Part shown: positions 46,774 to 55,597 of the stretch, one piece after another
Numbering within the stretch: the first letter of the stretch is position 1
How the letters are laid out: the number at the start of each line of letters is the position of its first letter
Assembly: GCA_051201585.1 (NCBI GenBank)
Contig: CP179198.1
Location: 744,001 to 808,000, forward strand
Direction of reading: 5' to 3'
DNA: 64,000 nucleotides
Source of the DNA: UBA868 sp016776875
GTDB taxonomy: Bacteria; Pseudomonadota; Gammaproteobacteria; Arenicellales; UBA868
Translations under genes and position numbers: made by a program
The notes under the pieces: generated by a model
Told to the model about the DNA's origin: nothing
The model's database searches: none
What the model saw: only the letters and a program-made list of their open reading frames with translations

Positions 46774-47086
46774 CTTGTGATCTCAACTGGAGATTCAACT
46801 TCTTACAGGCTGAATTAACAGGCGATGTCTTTATCCGTATGAAATTTTCGGGCTAAAACTTTCAGTTCTTAGGCGCTTTATCCATCGAACAATGGCATGT
46901 TTGTCATGACTTGATGCGTATTTTCTATGCCCCAGGGGGTTTTCTTTTTTAAGCGGGTGGTCGGACGCTTGCCAGTTCAGGGTCAGGCATTCAGTACGCG
47001 CCCAGCTTGTCCATCGGTCAAGCTGGGCTTTATCTGCAGACGCGTGTTGTCCGGGTTTTTAAGGTCGTCTTTTCTTAACGGCTTTT
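46774..47086. other. 313-bp noncoding stretch between GNAT and aminotransferase genes
   Basis: I see no coding frame with family hallmarks. It must contain the GNAT promoter (minus strand) and the end of the aminotransferase transcript. A T-rich stretch follows GCCCCAGGGGG at about 46928-46951, and a strong hairpin lies at 47000-47028 (listed separately). Confidence 0.5.
47000..47031 (+). terminator. Terminator-like hairpin without an obvious plus-strand gene
   Basis: GCCCAGCTTG (47000-47009), loop of 9 and CAAGCTGGGC (47019-47028) form a perfect 10-bp stem, followed on the plus strand by TTTAT. It is 59 bp beyond the stop of the minus-strand aminotransferase gene, where it could stabilise that mRNA 3' end, but the T run is on the opposite strand. 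Confidence 0.5.
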
Positions 47087-48451
47087 TTAATAGTTTTTCT
47101 TAATGGCTGCAAGTGTTTGGTCAAGCGCTTGATGGGCAAGGGTGACCAGTTCATCGATTTGCTCATGAGTCATGATGAGCGGCGGTGAGATGATCATGGT
47201 GTCGCCAACTGCCCGCATCACAAGGCCCGCTTGAGCCGAAAGATCTCGACAGATGCCGCCGACTCCCGCGCCAGGTTCAAACTGTTTTCCAGATGCTTTG
47301 TCCGCAACCAGTTCCATTGCGCCCAGAAAACCTAACCCGCGAACTTCGCCAACGAGAGGATGCTCAGCGAGCTCTTTCCATCTTTTTTGCAGATAGGGAG
47401 CAGTTTGATCTCGAACATTTTCGATAATCCCCTCATCCCTGAGGATTCGAATATTTGCCGACGCGACCGCGCAAGCGGCTGGATGACCTGCGTAGGTCAT
47501 GCCATGGAAAAACTCGCCGCCTTCTTCAATAACCACTCGGGAGACATGATCCGCTACCATGACTCCCCCGATCGGGAGATATCCCGAAGAGAGCCCTTTT
47601 GCGATTGGCATTAAATCAGGCTTTAGATCGTAGTAGTCGCTTCCAAACCACTGTCCGGTTCGGCCAAAACCGCAGATCACTTCGTCTGCTACGAGGAGAA
47701 TCTGATGACGATCACATATCTCCTTGATGGTCGGCCAGTAGGTTCCAGGCGGGACGATAACCCCGCCTGCACCCTGAATCGGCTCGGCAATAAATGCGGC
47801 TATTTTATGTTCGCCAAGGGATTCAATTTTGTGTTCAAGTTCTAGCGCAACTTTTTTACCGAACGCTTCGGGGGACAGATCGCCACCTTCTCGATACCAG
47901 TACGGTTGATTAATATGCTCGACGCCTGGAATGAGACCGCCTTGTGCATGCATGGCAGACATGCCGCCAAGACTGGCTCCGGCCATTGTGCTTCCATGAT
48001 AGGCGTTCTTTCGACTGATAATGGTCTGCTTTTCTGGATGTCCAAGGCTTTTCCAATAGTGGCGCACCATTCGAACAACGGTGTCATTAGATTCAGATCC
48101 CGAGTTGGTCAGGAATACGTAATTAAGATGGTCGGGTGTTACCTCTGAGAGGAGTTTGGAAAGTTCGATAACCGGTGGGTGCGCAGTCTGGAAAAAGCTG
48201 TTGTAGTAAGGAAGTTGCTCCATTTGTTTTTGAGCGACTGCTGCGAGGTCTTTCCGCCCGTAACCGACGTTAACGCACCAAAGGCCAGCCATCGCATCCA
48301 GTAGACGGTTACCCTCTGAGTCAAAAAGGTAAACTCCGTCAGCCCGCTCTATGATCCGACTGCCTTTTTGGTGTAGTTCTTTGTGATCAGTGAATGGATG
48401 AAGAAAATGAGCGCTATCAAGCGCTCGATATTCCGCGGTACTTAAAGCCAT
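47087..48451 (-). CDS. spuC: Class III aminotransferase, putrescine/polyamine:pyruvate type
   Basis: A 454-residue omega-aminotransferase. It has MAGLWCVNVGYGRKDLA near residue 53, NSGSESNDTVVRMVRHYW, the PLP-contact LLVADEVICGFGRTG and the lysine in PIAKGLSSGYLPIGGVMV. The sequence pattern resembles SpuC, which transfers the amino group of putrescine to pyruvate. The upstream partner on the same strand is a gamma-glutamylamine synthetase, which supports amine catabolism. Beta-alanine:pyruvate activity is also possible. Confidence 0.85.
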   Translation of the reverse strand: MALSTAEYRALDSAHFLHPFTDHKELHQKGSRIIERADGVYLFDSEGNRLLDAMAGLWCVNVGYGRKDLAAVAQKQMEQLPYYNSFFQTAHPPVIELSKLLSEVTPDHLNYVFLTNSGSESNDTVVRMVRHYWKSLGHPEKQTIISRKNAYHGSTMAGASLGGMSAMHAQGGLIPGVEHINQPYWYREGGDLSPEAFGKKVALELEHKIESLGEHKIAAFIAEPIQGAGGVIVPPGTYWPTIKEICDRHQILLVADEVICGFGRTGQWFGSDYYDLKPDLMPIAKGLSSGYLPIGGVMVADHVSRVVIEEGGEFFHGMTYAGHPAACAVASANIRILRDEGIIENVRDQTAPYLQKRWKELAEHPLVGEVRGLGFLGAMELVADKASGKQFEPGAGVGGICRDLSAQAGLVMRAVGDTMIISPPLIMTHEQIDELVTLAHQALDQTLAAIKKNY

Positions 48452-48544
48452 TATGTTCTCCTGTTAAGACAGCGGGTCAGATGTTACTTGACCGATTTTT
48501 TATGTGCATCCGTGATGTTGGTAAGCACTAATGCGAAAAAAGAC

Positions 48545-49924
48545 CTACACATTTAAAAGTAAGTGTTCTCTTTCCCATGAACTGATGACATGTAAGAATG
48601 TTTCATGCTCTTTTTCTTTTACGGAGGTCCACGCCTGCACGAAATGTGAACCGAGAATTTCGATCAACTCGGGGCATTCATTGAGCGCGACAAGGGATTG
48701 CTCGAGACTTCTCGGTAATTCATACGGCATTTCGTAGGCGCTCCCGCTAATGGGCGCCGAGGGATCAATACGATTGATCATGCCCAGTAGTCCGCATGCC
48801 AGACTGGCTGCGACCGCAAGGTAGGGATTGGCATCAGCGCCCGGAACGCGATTTTCAACGCGGCGTGACTGGGATGTGGAGTCAGGAACCCTCAGCCCGA
48901 CTGTCCTGTTATCAAGACCCCACTGCACATTGATCGGCGCGGCGTTGTAACGTTGGATTCGTCGATAGGAATTAATGTTGGGTGCCAGCAATGAAAGGAC
49001 GGCAGGAAGATATCGTTGCAACCCGCCAATATGCCAATAAAACAACGGGCTTGCCGTATCGTCCGGTCCGCTAAAGATGTTGTGTCCATCGTCAGTTGAT
49101 ACAACGCTCTGATGGACGTGCATCGCACTTCCGGGTTCGTTTTCCATTGGCTTTGCCATGAAAGAGGCGTAGATCTTATGTCGAAGCGCGGTTTCTCTAA
49201 CCGTGCGCTTAAATAAAAAAGCATGATCCGCCATCGCAAGAGGGTCACCATGAAGCAAATTCACTTCCATTTGCGCAGCGCCAGATTCATGAATGAGCGT
49301 TTCAAGCGGAATTTCCAGGCTCTCGCAGTAGTCATATAAATCTTCAAAAAGCGGATCAAACTCGTTCACCGCATCAATAGAGTAAGACTGCCGTCCGGTC
49401 TCCGCCCGACCCGATCGCCCGATAGGCGGCTCGAGAGGATAGTCTGCATCCGGATTTGGTTTGATCAAATAGAACTCGAGTTCTGGTGCGACTACCGGCT
49501 GCCAGCCCCGCTCATGGTACATATTCAGGATTTTCTTGAGAACATGGCGAGGCGACATTCCAACCGCGCTGTCGTCTGCGTAAAAACAGTCATGAATGAC
49601 GAGCGCAGTCGGCTCGGATGTCCAGGGCACTAACCGAAACGTGTCAATATCAGGCTTTAAAAAAATATCTTTATCAGCGGGATCAATAGCGCTCCAATCC
49701 TCCGGGTAATCGCCGGTTACCGTTTGAAGAAAGATTGCTTCTGGCAATCGCAGACCAACCTCCTCGCTGTATTTGTGCGCAGGAATGAGCTTTCCGCGGG
49801 CAATACCCGTCATATCAGGTATCACAGCCTCGATGTCTTCAATGTTATTTTCGTTTAGCCATTGTCGAATACTGCGCTCTGAGAGCGCCTCAGAATGACA
49901 GTCAGGCTTGATCGGAGTCGACAT
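48545..49924 (-). CDS. puuA: Glutamine-synthetase family gamma-glutamylamine/polyamine synthetase
   Basis: A 459-residue GSI-like ligase. Catalytic motifs are VAPELEFYLIKPN (metal-binding Glu), ESGAAQMEVNL, AKPMENEPGSAMHVHQSV and the ATP/glutamate region NSYRRIQRYNAAPINVQWG followed by RVENRVPGADANPYLAVAA. The members next to SpuC-type aminotransferases gamma-glutamylate putrescine or other amines (PuuA/SpuI). It lacks the adenylylation Tyr region of true GlnA. It is divergent from an ABC transporter operon across 283 bp, so both could be controlled from one region. Confidence 0.85.
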   Translation of the reverse strand: MSTPIKPDCHSEALSERSIRQWLNENNIEDIEAVIPDMTGIARGKLIPAHKYSEEVGLRLPEAIFLQTVTGDYPEDWSAIDPADKDIFLKPDIDTFRLVPWTSEPTALVIHDCFYADDSAVGMSPRHVLKKILNMYHERGWQPVVAPELEFYLIKPNPDADYPLEPPIGRSGRAETGRQSYSIDAVNEFDPLFEDLYDYCESLEIPLETLIHESGAAQMEVNLLHGDPLAMADHAFLFKRTVRETALRHKIYASFMAKPMENEPGSAMHVHQSVVSTDDGHNIFSGPDDTASPLFYWHIGGLQRYLPAVLSLLAPNINSYRRIQRYNAAPINVQWGLDNRTVGLRVPDSTSQSRRVENRVPGADANPYLAVAASLACGLLGMINRIDPSAPISGSAYEMPYELPRSLEQSLVALNECPELIEILGSHFVQAWTSVKEKEHETFLHVISSWEREHLLLNV

Positions 49925-50207
49925 AAAATCTCGGGATTTGAAACTGAGGCACGAGTCTACCTGACTCCAGTCAATTCAGGCATCGGCAGAAGAGTTTGAG
50001 TGATCAATATCGTGTTTTTGAGATCGATTACCACCGAATTACCTTTTTTTCTCATTGATTTGACCGACACACGATAATTACCGCACAATAAGCGGACTGA
50101 CGACTATAGAAAAGCTAGCCGTGTGCAGCGAAAGAAAATTCGTCAAAAAAAGTTGGACAAATTTAATTTCTAATGAGTTCCAGCCAAACAAAGAGAGGAA
50201 GATCAAT

Positions 50208-51455
50208 ATGAAAAGAATATCTGTGCCAAAAATTTTAAGCGCCATCGCAATCTGTTTTGGCGGCCTATCTGCGGTATCGACGGCAAACGCGGCCGACTGC
50301 CCAATCAAACTGGGAGGTTTGGCGCCATTGTCTGCTCCGGGCTCAGTAACTGGTGGCGAAGCGATGCGTGATGCCATGCTGCTTGCTGAACGCGACATTA
50401 ACGCGGCGGGCGGTGTGCTGGGTTGCGACGTCGAAGTTGTGATTGCAGATACCGAAGGCCTGCCGGAGAAGGCTCGCGCCTTGATGGAAAAACTGATCAC
50501 CCAGGATAACGTTGTTGCAGTAGGCGGCGGCTACCACAGTTCTGTCGGCGTGGCGGGTAAGGACATCGCAAACGATCGCGGTATCCCGGTCGTTTTTGCT
50601 GAAACCTGGAATGACACAATTACGGGCGACAAGCAGAAATATATATTTCGAATTGCGCCGCTGAGCTCCTGGGCGTCGGGCGTTATCTGGCAGTTTGCCG
50701 CGCAGGCCCCGGGCGTGAAAAAAGTCGCCATTGTCACCGAGAATACTGACTACGGCATCCCAGCGGCAGCTGAGTGCGAGAAAGGGCTCGGATCAAAAGG
50801 CATTAGCAGTACTACCTTTGGTGTGGATATTGGTACCCAGGACTTCTCCGGAATTGTTGAACGCATCAAAGCCGAGAAGCCCGATTACACCATCGTCCTT
50901 TTGACCGGTGAAGCAGGCTATAACTACACACAGCAGGCGGCGGATGCCGGCATTGGTCCTCAGGATATGATGTTTCATGCGAATCAGGCAGGACTTGAAA
51001 GTAAGTCTTGGTGGGAAAACGTTCCCGATGGCAATCTCGCATTCATGGCCAGGATTGGCGTCCCTGAAACAATGTATAACGCTCGCGCACTTAAATTTGC
51101 AGCTGACTACAAGGCAAAAACTGGTAAAACAGGTGTGGAGAGTTATGCGCTAGAGGCTTATGATTCGATTGGCGTGCTTGCACAAGCTATTAACGAAGCA
51201 GGCTCCACAAACGGTGATGCGATCGTTAACGCGCTTGAAAACATCAATCACGAGGGCACTCTGGGGAACATCTATTTCCCTTATGGCACCAAGAAAGATC
51301 CAGGTGCGGACGGTAAAGGCGACGAGTGGTGGCACCAGTGGCCTGATCCGGCAATTACGATGGTCCAGTATCAAAAAGAAGGTGAGTCCTCACCTGGTAT
51401 GACAATTGTCTATCCTGATGTCTATAAAACTGGCGATCCTATTTACGTAGATTGA
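50208..51455 (+). CDS. Periplasmic substrate-binding protein, Liv/urea-type ABC transporter
   Basis: A 415-residue type I periplasmic binding protein. ATG 50208 follows AGAGAGGAAG; the signal peptide ends near ANAADC. IKLGGLAPLSAPGSVTGGEAMRDAMLLAERDINAAGG and KVAIVTENTDYGIPAA define the Peripl_BP_6 fold. Substrate unknown; the neighbouring amine-metabolism genes suggest an amine, amide or amino acid. The gene heads a transporter operon and is followed by a strong attenuating terminator, so it would be made in excess over the permease. A start at 50121 is not supported. The 283-bp upstream gap to puuA presumably holds both promoters. Confidence 0.88.
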   Translation: MKRISVPKILSAIAICFGGLSAVSTANAADCPIKLGGLAPLSAPGSVTGGEAMRDAMLLAERDINAAGGVLGCDVEVVIADTEGLPEKARALMEKLITQDNVVAVGGGYHSSVGVAGKDIANDRGIPVVFAETWNDTITGDKQKYIFRIAPLSSWASGVIWQFAAQAPGVKKVAIVTENTDYGIPAAAECEKGLGSKGISSTTFGVDIGTQDFSGIVERIKAEKPDYTIVLLTGEAGYNYTQQAADAGIGPQDMMFHANQAGLESKSWWENVPDGNLAFMARIGVPETMYNARALKFAADYKAKTGKTGVESYALEAYDSIGVLAQAINEAGSTNGDAIVNALENINHEGTLGNIYFPYGTKKDPGADGKGDEWWHQWPDPAITMVQYQKEGESSPGMTIVYPDVYKTGDPIYVD

Positions 51456-51481
51456 TATATTGCCTGATTGTTGTTCAGCAA

Positions 51482-51516
51482 CCAGAGTGAGCCTCAAGCG
51501 CTCACTCTGGTTTTTT
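51482..51516 (+). terminator. Strong intrinsic terminator after the binding-protein gene
   Basis: CCAGAGTGAGC (51482-51492) and GCTCACTCTGG (51500-51510) form an 11-bp perfect stem followed by six Ts. It lies 26 bp after the stop and 42 bp before the permease gene, so downstream genes rely on read-through. Confidence 0.9.
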
Positions 51517-51557
51517 CTCGCAGTTAGATGTTTCTCTAATATCGACGCAAAATAAAT

Positions 51558-52826
51558 ATGCAGTACTCAAGTATTTTTTGGTGGACCATTCTCTGGGTGG
51601 TGTCTTGGGGTGTTATCGGGGGCGTGGTGACCCGTAAGGTTTTCCTGCGCAAAGATCTCGATACTTCAAACGCGACGCTGGGCGGATCGGTGATCGGCGC
51701 GGGGTTCGGCCCTATCGGTCTGATACCGCTTTGGATCCGAACGCCGGATATTACGAGGACAATGATTACGCTGTCGTCCTTGGTGATCATCGGCATTGTC
51801 GCGGTCGCGTTTGCCAACGCGGACCCTGAGAACAATTGCGTCTCGAATGGATCTTTTGTTGCGTCGCAGGTGACTAATGGGTTAATTATTGGAATCATTT
51901 ACGGCCTGATGGCGATGGGCCTGACACTTATTTTTTCGATTTTGGGTATCGTTAGTTTTGCGCATGGCGCCTTTTATATGGTGGGCGGCATGCTGGTGTA
52001 CCACATTGTGGTCGTCTGGTTCCCTGAGACCCATCCGCTAATTGGCGTATTTGGCGCTTGCGTCCTGACATTTATGCTCGGCGCTATTTTCGAGCGACTG
52101 TTTCTGACGCCGATGTATGACGGACGGGTAGAGCGTCCGATCGAATACGGGATCTTAGTGACTTTTGGACTGTCCTTTACGCTAACCTATCTGGTGGCCG
52201 CACTGGCGGGCTCAAATCCAGTTAAGGTTCGGCGTTTCTTCGATTTCCCGAGGATTCGATTACCAGACGCATCAGATCCTTGGTTGATTAAGACCAGTCG
52301 AGGGAACATGGAGTTATTCGATACCGTGTCTATATCGAATCCTCGGTTTGTCGCGGCAGTGCTGTCTATTCTGGTACTTATTGCCCTGTTGCTTTTCTTG
52401 CATCGCACCTGGACCGGAAAAGGGTTGCGAGCTGTCAGTCAGGATCGTGATGCAGCAGCGATCACCGGTATAAACCCGAATCGCATGAATATGCTTGCTT
52501 TTGCGCTAGGTTGCATGATTGCCGCATTGTCGGGCGCTGTACTTGTCCAGGCTTTTTCATGGCTGCCGATCGTCGGGCAGATTCCTGAGATGCGATCGTT
52601 CGTGATTGTGGTACTGGGCGGCCTCGGTTCGTTACCAGGCGCATTTGTTGGCGGTATTTTGGTTGGTCTGGTTGAGGCAGCGGGGACAGGCTGTGTGCCT
52701 AATGCGCAAAAAGCGTCAAGTTATATTCCAGCTTATGGCATGATTATTTTGACGCTCATGTTGTTGTTACGTCCCATGGGTCTCTTCGGCCGAAAATTTG
52801 CGAGTGGGGCGCACGGCAAGTTTTGA
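51558..52826 (+). CDS. livH: ABC transporter permease LivH-like with N-terminal extension
   Basis: A 422-residue branched-chain-amino-acid-type permease. The canonical part starts near residue 103 at NGLIIGIIYGLMAMGLTLIFSILGIVSFAHG and includes KGLRAVSQDRDAAAITGI and the EMRSFVIVVLGGLGSLPGAFVGG loop. About 100 extra residues precede it, with two or three hydrophobic helices (FWWTILWVVSWGVIGG; TMITLSSLVIIGIVAVAFA). The family is normally about 300 residues. The stop overlaps the livM start by 4 bp. Confidence 0.9.
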   Translation: MQYSSIFWWTILWVVSWGVIGGVVTRKVFLRKDLDTSNATLGGSVIGAGFGPIGLIPLWIRTPDITRTMITLSSLVIIGIVAVAFANADPENNCVSNGSFVASQVTNGLIIGIIYGLMAMGLTLIFSILGIVSFAHGAFYMVGGMLVYHIVVVWFPETHPLIGVFGACVLTFMLGAIFERLFLTPMYDGRVERPIEYGILVTFGLSFTLTYLVAALAGSNPVKVRRFFDFPRIRLPDASDPWLIKTSRGNMELFDTVSISNPRFVAAVLSILVLIALLLFLHRTWTGKGLRAVSQDRDAAAITGINPNRMNMLAFALGCMIAALSGAVLVQAFSWLPIVGQIPEMRSFVIVVLGGLGSLPGAFVGGILVGLVEAAGTGCVPNAQKASSYIPAYGMIILTLMLLLRPMGLFGRKFASGAHGKF

Positions 52827-54061
52827 ATCGTCAGCAAATACCCCAAGTCCTTGGCGCGTTGATTATCGCGTTCTTTGTCGCATTCCCCTTTATTTATTCG
52901 GCGGGGAACTACGATTACATCATGCATATCTGTATCGTCGGATTCTTTTATGCGATTCTGGCTTCAAGCTGGTCAATGCTCGCCGGTTACGCCGGCCAGT
53001 TTTCTTTTGGCCATATGGCTTTCATGGGTCTTGGCGCCTATACCACTGCGCTGTTTTGTCATTATCTTTTTCTATCTCCAGAACCTACTGGGATTTGTAC
53101 CGAATTTGCGATCGCGGGCCAATATCTCGTTATTAAAAATCCAATTGGGGTGACATCAACGACCTTGACTCAGGATTGCTTAGCACAAGCGATGGAATCA
53201 TGGGGTGGATCAGTCCAGATTACTCGAATGCCCGTCTGGCTCGGCATTATTTTGGGCACCGTGGTTGGCGGCATCTTCGGACTTTTGATCGGATTACTGG
53301 TCCTTCGACTGCGAGCTGCTTATTTAGCGCTATTTACGCTCGGATTCTCAGAAATACTGCGCGCAACGATTAGTGCGGAAATTCAAATCACGCGAGGTCA
53401 GGCAGGAATAGAACTACCGAGCTTGTTTGAAAACGGGATTACGATTGCAGGACATGTATTCACCAAGACCGATAAGATTCCGCCTTATTTTGTAATGTTC
53501 TTTTTGTTGCTCGGATGCCTCGCGATCCTTTACTGGCTATCCCGTTCACGTTTTGGACTATTCGTGCGGGCGCTTAGAGAAGATCAAGATGCAGCAGCTG
53601 CGCTTGGCGTTAATACGACTCGATATAAGATTCTGGTTTTTGTGGTGACGTCAATGATGGCCGCGCTAGCGGGCGCGGTTCAAGCACATTACGTGACGAT
53701 TATTACCCCCAATAATCTGATGATTCTCCAGATGAGTCTGGTCGTAGCAATGGCGGTCATTGCGGGTGTTGAGAATTTTATTGCCGCGGCGATCGGCGCA
53801 ATTCTCATTGAATTCATGCTCGAAATGCTTCGAACGAGCTTCTCAATTGGCGGGGTAGAAGTCGACATGTCACTTTGGCGACTCGTGTTTTTCGGTGTTC
53901 TCCTGATGTTGACTCTCAGATTTGCAAGAAACGGATTGCTGGCTCCCGTAATCGACTATTTTCGTCGAGGACATGTGGCAGCAGAAACGGTCGAAAAACG
54001 GGCGACCGACGCCGTTGATGACGCCAAGAACTCTCCATCACAGACGGGGAGTCATTCATGA
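52823..54061 (+). CDS. livM: ABC transporter permease LivM-like
   Basis: A 412-residue permease from TTG 52823. YAILASSWSMLAGYAGQFSFGHMAFMGLGAYTT near residue 35 and RDALREDQDAAAALGV-like ALREDQDAAAALGVN are family hallmarks. A periplasmic-looking insert (residues ~80-135, PTGICTEFAIAGQYL with two Cys) lengthens the first loop. A charged tail (TDAVDDAKNSPSQTG) ends it. It overlaps livH and livG by 4 bp each. Confidence 0.9.
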   Translation: MNRQQIPQVLGALIIAFFVAFPFIYSAGNYDYIMHICIVGFFYAILASSWSMLAGYAGQFSFGHMAFMGLGAYTTALFCHYLFLSPEPTGICTEFAIAGQYLVIKNPIGVTSTTLTQDCLAQAMESWGGSVQITRMPVWLGIILGTVVGGIFGLLIGLLVLRLRAAYLALFTLGFSEILRATISAEIQITRGQAGIELPSLFENGITIAGHVFTKTDKIPPYFVMFFLLLGCLAILYWLSRSRFGLFVRALREDQDAAAALGVNTTRYKILVFVVTSMMAALAGAVQAHYVTIITPNNLMILQMSLVVAMAVIAGVENFIAAAIGAILIEFMLEMLRTSFSIGGVEVDMSLWRLVFFGVLLMLTLRFARNGLLAPVIDYFRRGHVAAETVEKRATDAVDDAKNSPSQTGSHS

Positions 54062-54822
54062 CTGAGCTCAAGATTTCAAATTTAAATAAACGCTATGGCG
54101 GCAACCACGTCCTGAAAGATGTGTCGTTTACGGTTAACGGTGCAGAATTAATCGGACTAATTGGTCCGAACGGCGCAGGAAAGACCACACTGACAAATGT
54201 ACTGGATGGAGCGGTCAAGCCGAACAGCGGCACGGTGTACTTAAATGGCAAACGAATCGATCAGTTGCCGTCGTTCGAGGTTGCCAAGTCCGGGCTCGGA
54301 CGCACATTTCAAGTCACTCGATCTTTTCGGCGAATGACGGTTCTCGAAAATCTTTACGTGCCTGCGCTCGCATTGGGCAAAAGCCACAAGGGCGGGACGG
54401 TTCAAAAAGAGGCCCTTGAGGTTCTTGATTTTCTTACCATGGGGCATCTTCGAAACGAATACGCTCGAGCACTATCTGGTGGACAGCAGAAGTTACTTGA
54501 ACTGGGCCGCTTAATGATGCTTGATCCTGACGTGGTCATTCTCGATGAGCCTTTCGCCGGCGTCCATCCAAAACTGATGGAGGTCATCTACGACTACATT
54601 CGCCGCGTGAATGAACAAGGCAAGGCAATGATCATCATCAGTCATCAGATGGACTCGATTTTTGCGCTGTGTGAACGATTGCTGGTGTTGAATTACGGGG
54701 ACCTAATCGCCGACGATACGCCTGACAACGTTAAAAATGATCCGGTGGTAATCGAAGCCTACCTCGGCACTAATGAGGATCGGTCAGGGACGGGCCAGCA
54801 AGAGGGAACAAGGAGCTCGTAA
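54058..54822 (+). CDS. livG: ABC transporter ATP-binding protein LivG-like
   Basis: A 254-residue ATPase with Walker A IGPNGAGKTTL near residue 38, the LivG mark GLGRTFQVTRSFRRMTVLEN, signature ALSGGQQKLLELGR and Walker B VVILDEPFAGVHPKL. ATG 54058 overlaps livM (ATGA). It pairs with the LivF-like ATPase, which begins in its TAATG stop. Confidence 0.95.
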   Translation: MTELKISNLNKRYGGNHVLKDVSFTVNGAELIGLIGPNGAGKTTLTNVLDGAVKPNSGTVYLNGKRIDQLPSFEVAKSGLGRTFQVTRSFRRMTVLENLYVPALALGKSHKGGTVQKEALEVLDFLTMGHLRNEYARALSGGQQKLLELGRLMMLDPDVVILDEPFAGVHPKLMEVIYDYIRRVNEQGKAMIIISHQMDSIFALCERLLVLNYGDLIADDTPDNVKNDPVVIEAYLGTNEDRSGTGQQEGTRSS

Positions 54823-55550
54823 TGGACGACCAGCAGGATGATGTTGTACTCGATTTGAAAGATCTTTACGTGGGCTACTACAAGGATCTCAATATTCTGC
54901 AGGCGCTTAATATCAAGGCGCGTAAAAATAAGATTACCGCCATTTTAGGGGCGAATGGAGTCGGCAAATCCACTGCCCTGAAAGCTGTGTTTGGGTTCTT
55001 AAGGCCAAATGGGGGCGAGGTTTTACTGGGCGGTGAAGATATTATTAACGTGCCGACTCACCAACGAATTCTGAAAGGGTTGGCTTATATCCCTCAGCAA
55101 CCGGGTGTGTTTAAAGATATGTCGGTCGAGGAGAATCTCGAGCTGGGCGGATGGACGTTTAAGCGCGATAAAAAACAGATTGCTGACAAGATTGAGGCAA
55201 ATTACGAGCGATTTCCGATTCTGAAAGAAAAGCGAAAGCAAATTACCGGGGAGTTATCAGGCGGCCAGCAGAGAATGGTGGAAATCAGCCGAACCCTGAT
55301 GGCCGAGCCTAAAATGCTGCTTGTGGACGAGCCAACAGCCGGATTATCAAAGATGCTCTCTGAAGAGGTCTATGAAATGCTCACCATGTTGGTTGAAAAA
55401 GAAAATTTAACGATTCTCCTGGTCGATCAGGAAATTCGCCACGCGCTCCATATCTCTGATTACGTTTATGTGCTGGAGTTGGGTCGTAACAAATTTGAAG
55501 GCCCCGCATCTGATTTCGACGATCTTGAAAAAGCATTTTGGGTGGCTTAA
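54822..55550 (+). CDS. livF: ABC transporter ATP-binding protein LivF-like
   Basis: A 242-residue ATPase with Walker A ILGANGVGKSTALK near residue 41, GLAYIPQQPGVFKDMSVEENLELGG, signature ELSGGQQRMVEISRTLM and Walker B MLLVDEPTAGLSK. The second ATPase of the Liv-type transporter. It is the last gene of the five-gene transporter set; a nitrilase-family gene follows 48 bp later and is probably cotranscribed. Confidence 0.95.
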   Translation: MDDQQDDVVLDLKDLYVGYYKDLNILQALNIKARKNKITAILGANGVGKSTALKAVFGFLRPNGGEVLLGGEDIINVPTHQRILKGLAYIPQQPGVFKDMSVEENLELGGWTFKRDKKQIADKIEANYERFPILKEKRKQITGELSGGQQRMVEISRTLMAEPKMLLVDEPTAGLSKMLSEEVYEMLTMLVEKENLTILLVDQEIRHALHISDYVYVLELGRNKFEGPASDFDDLEKAFWVA

Positions 55551-55597
55551 AGCGCCTGAGCCGTTATTTTGCATTTTAGATAAATTGTTAGGTTTTG

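Noticed and set aside
46774..47086. Glycine, guanidine or other riboswitch before the GNAT gene
   Set aside because: I could not match any known aptamer core in this stretch; only simple hairpins are seen.
55595..55597. TTG start of the nitrilase-family gene
   Set aside because: An ATG follows at once at 55598 and is the more probable start.
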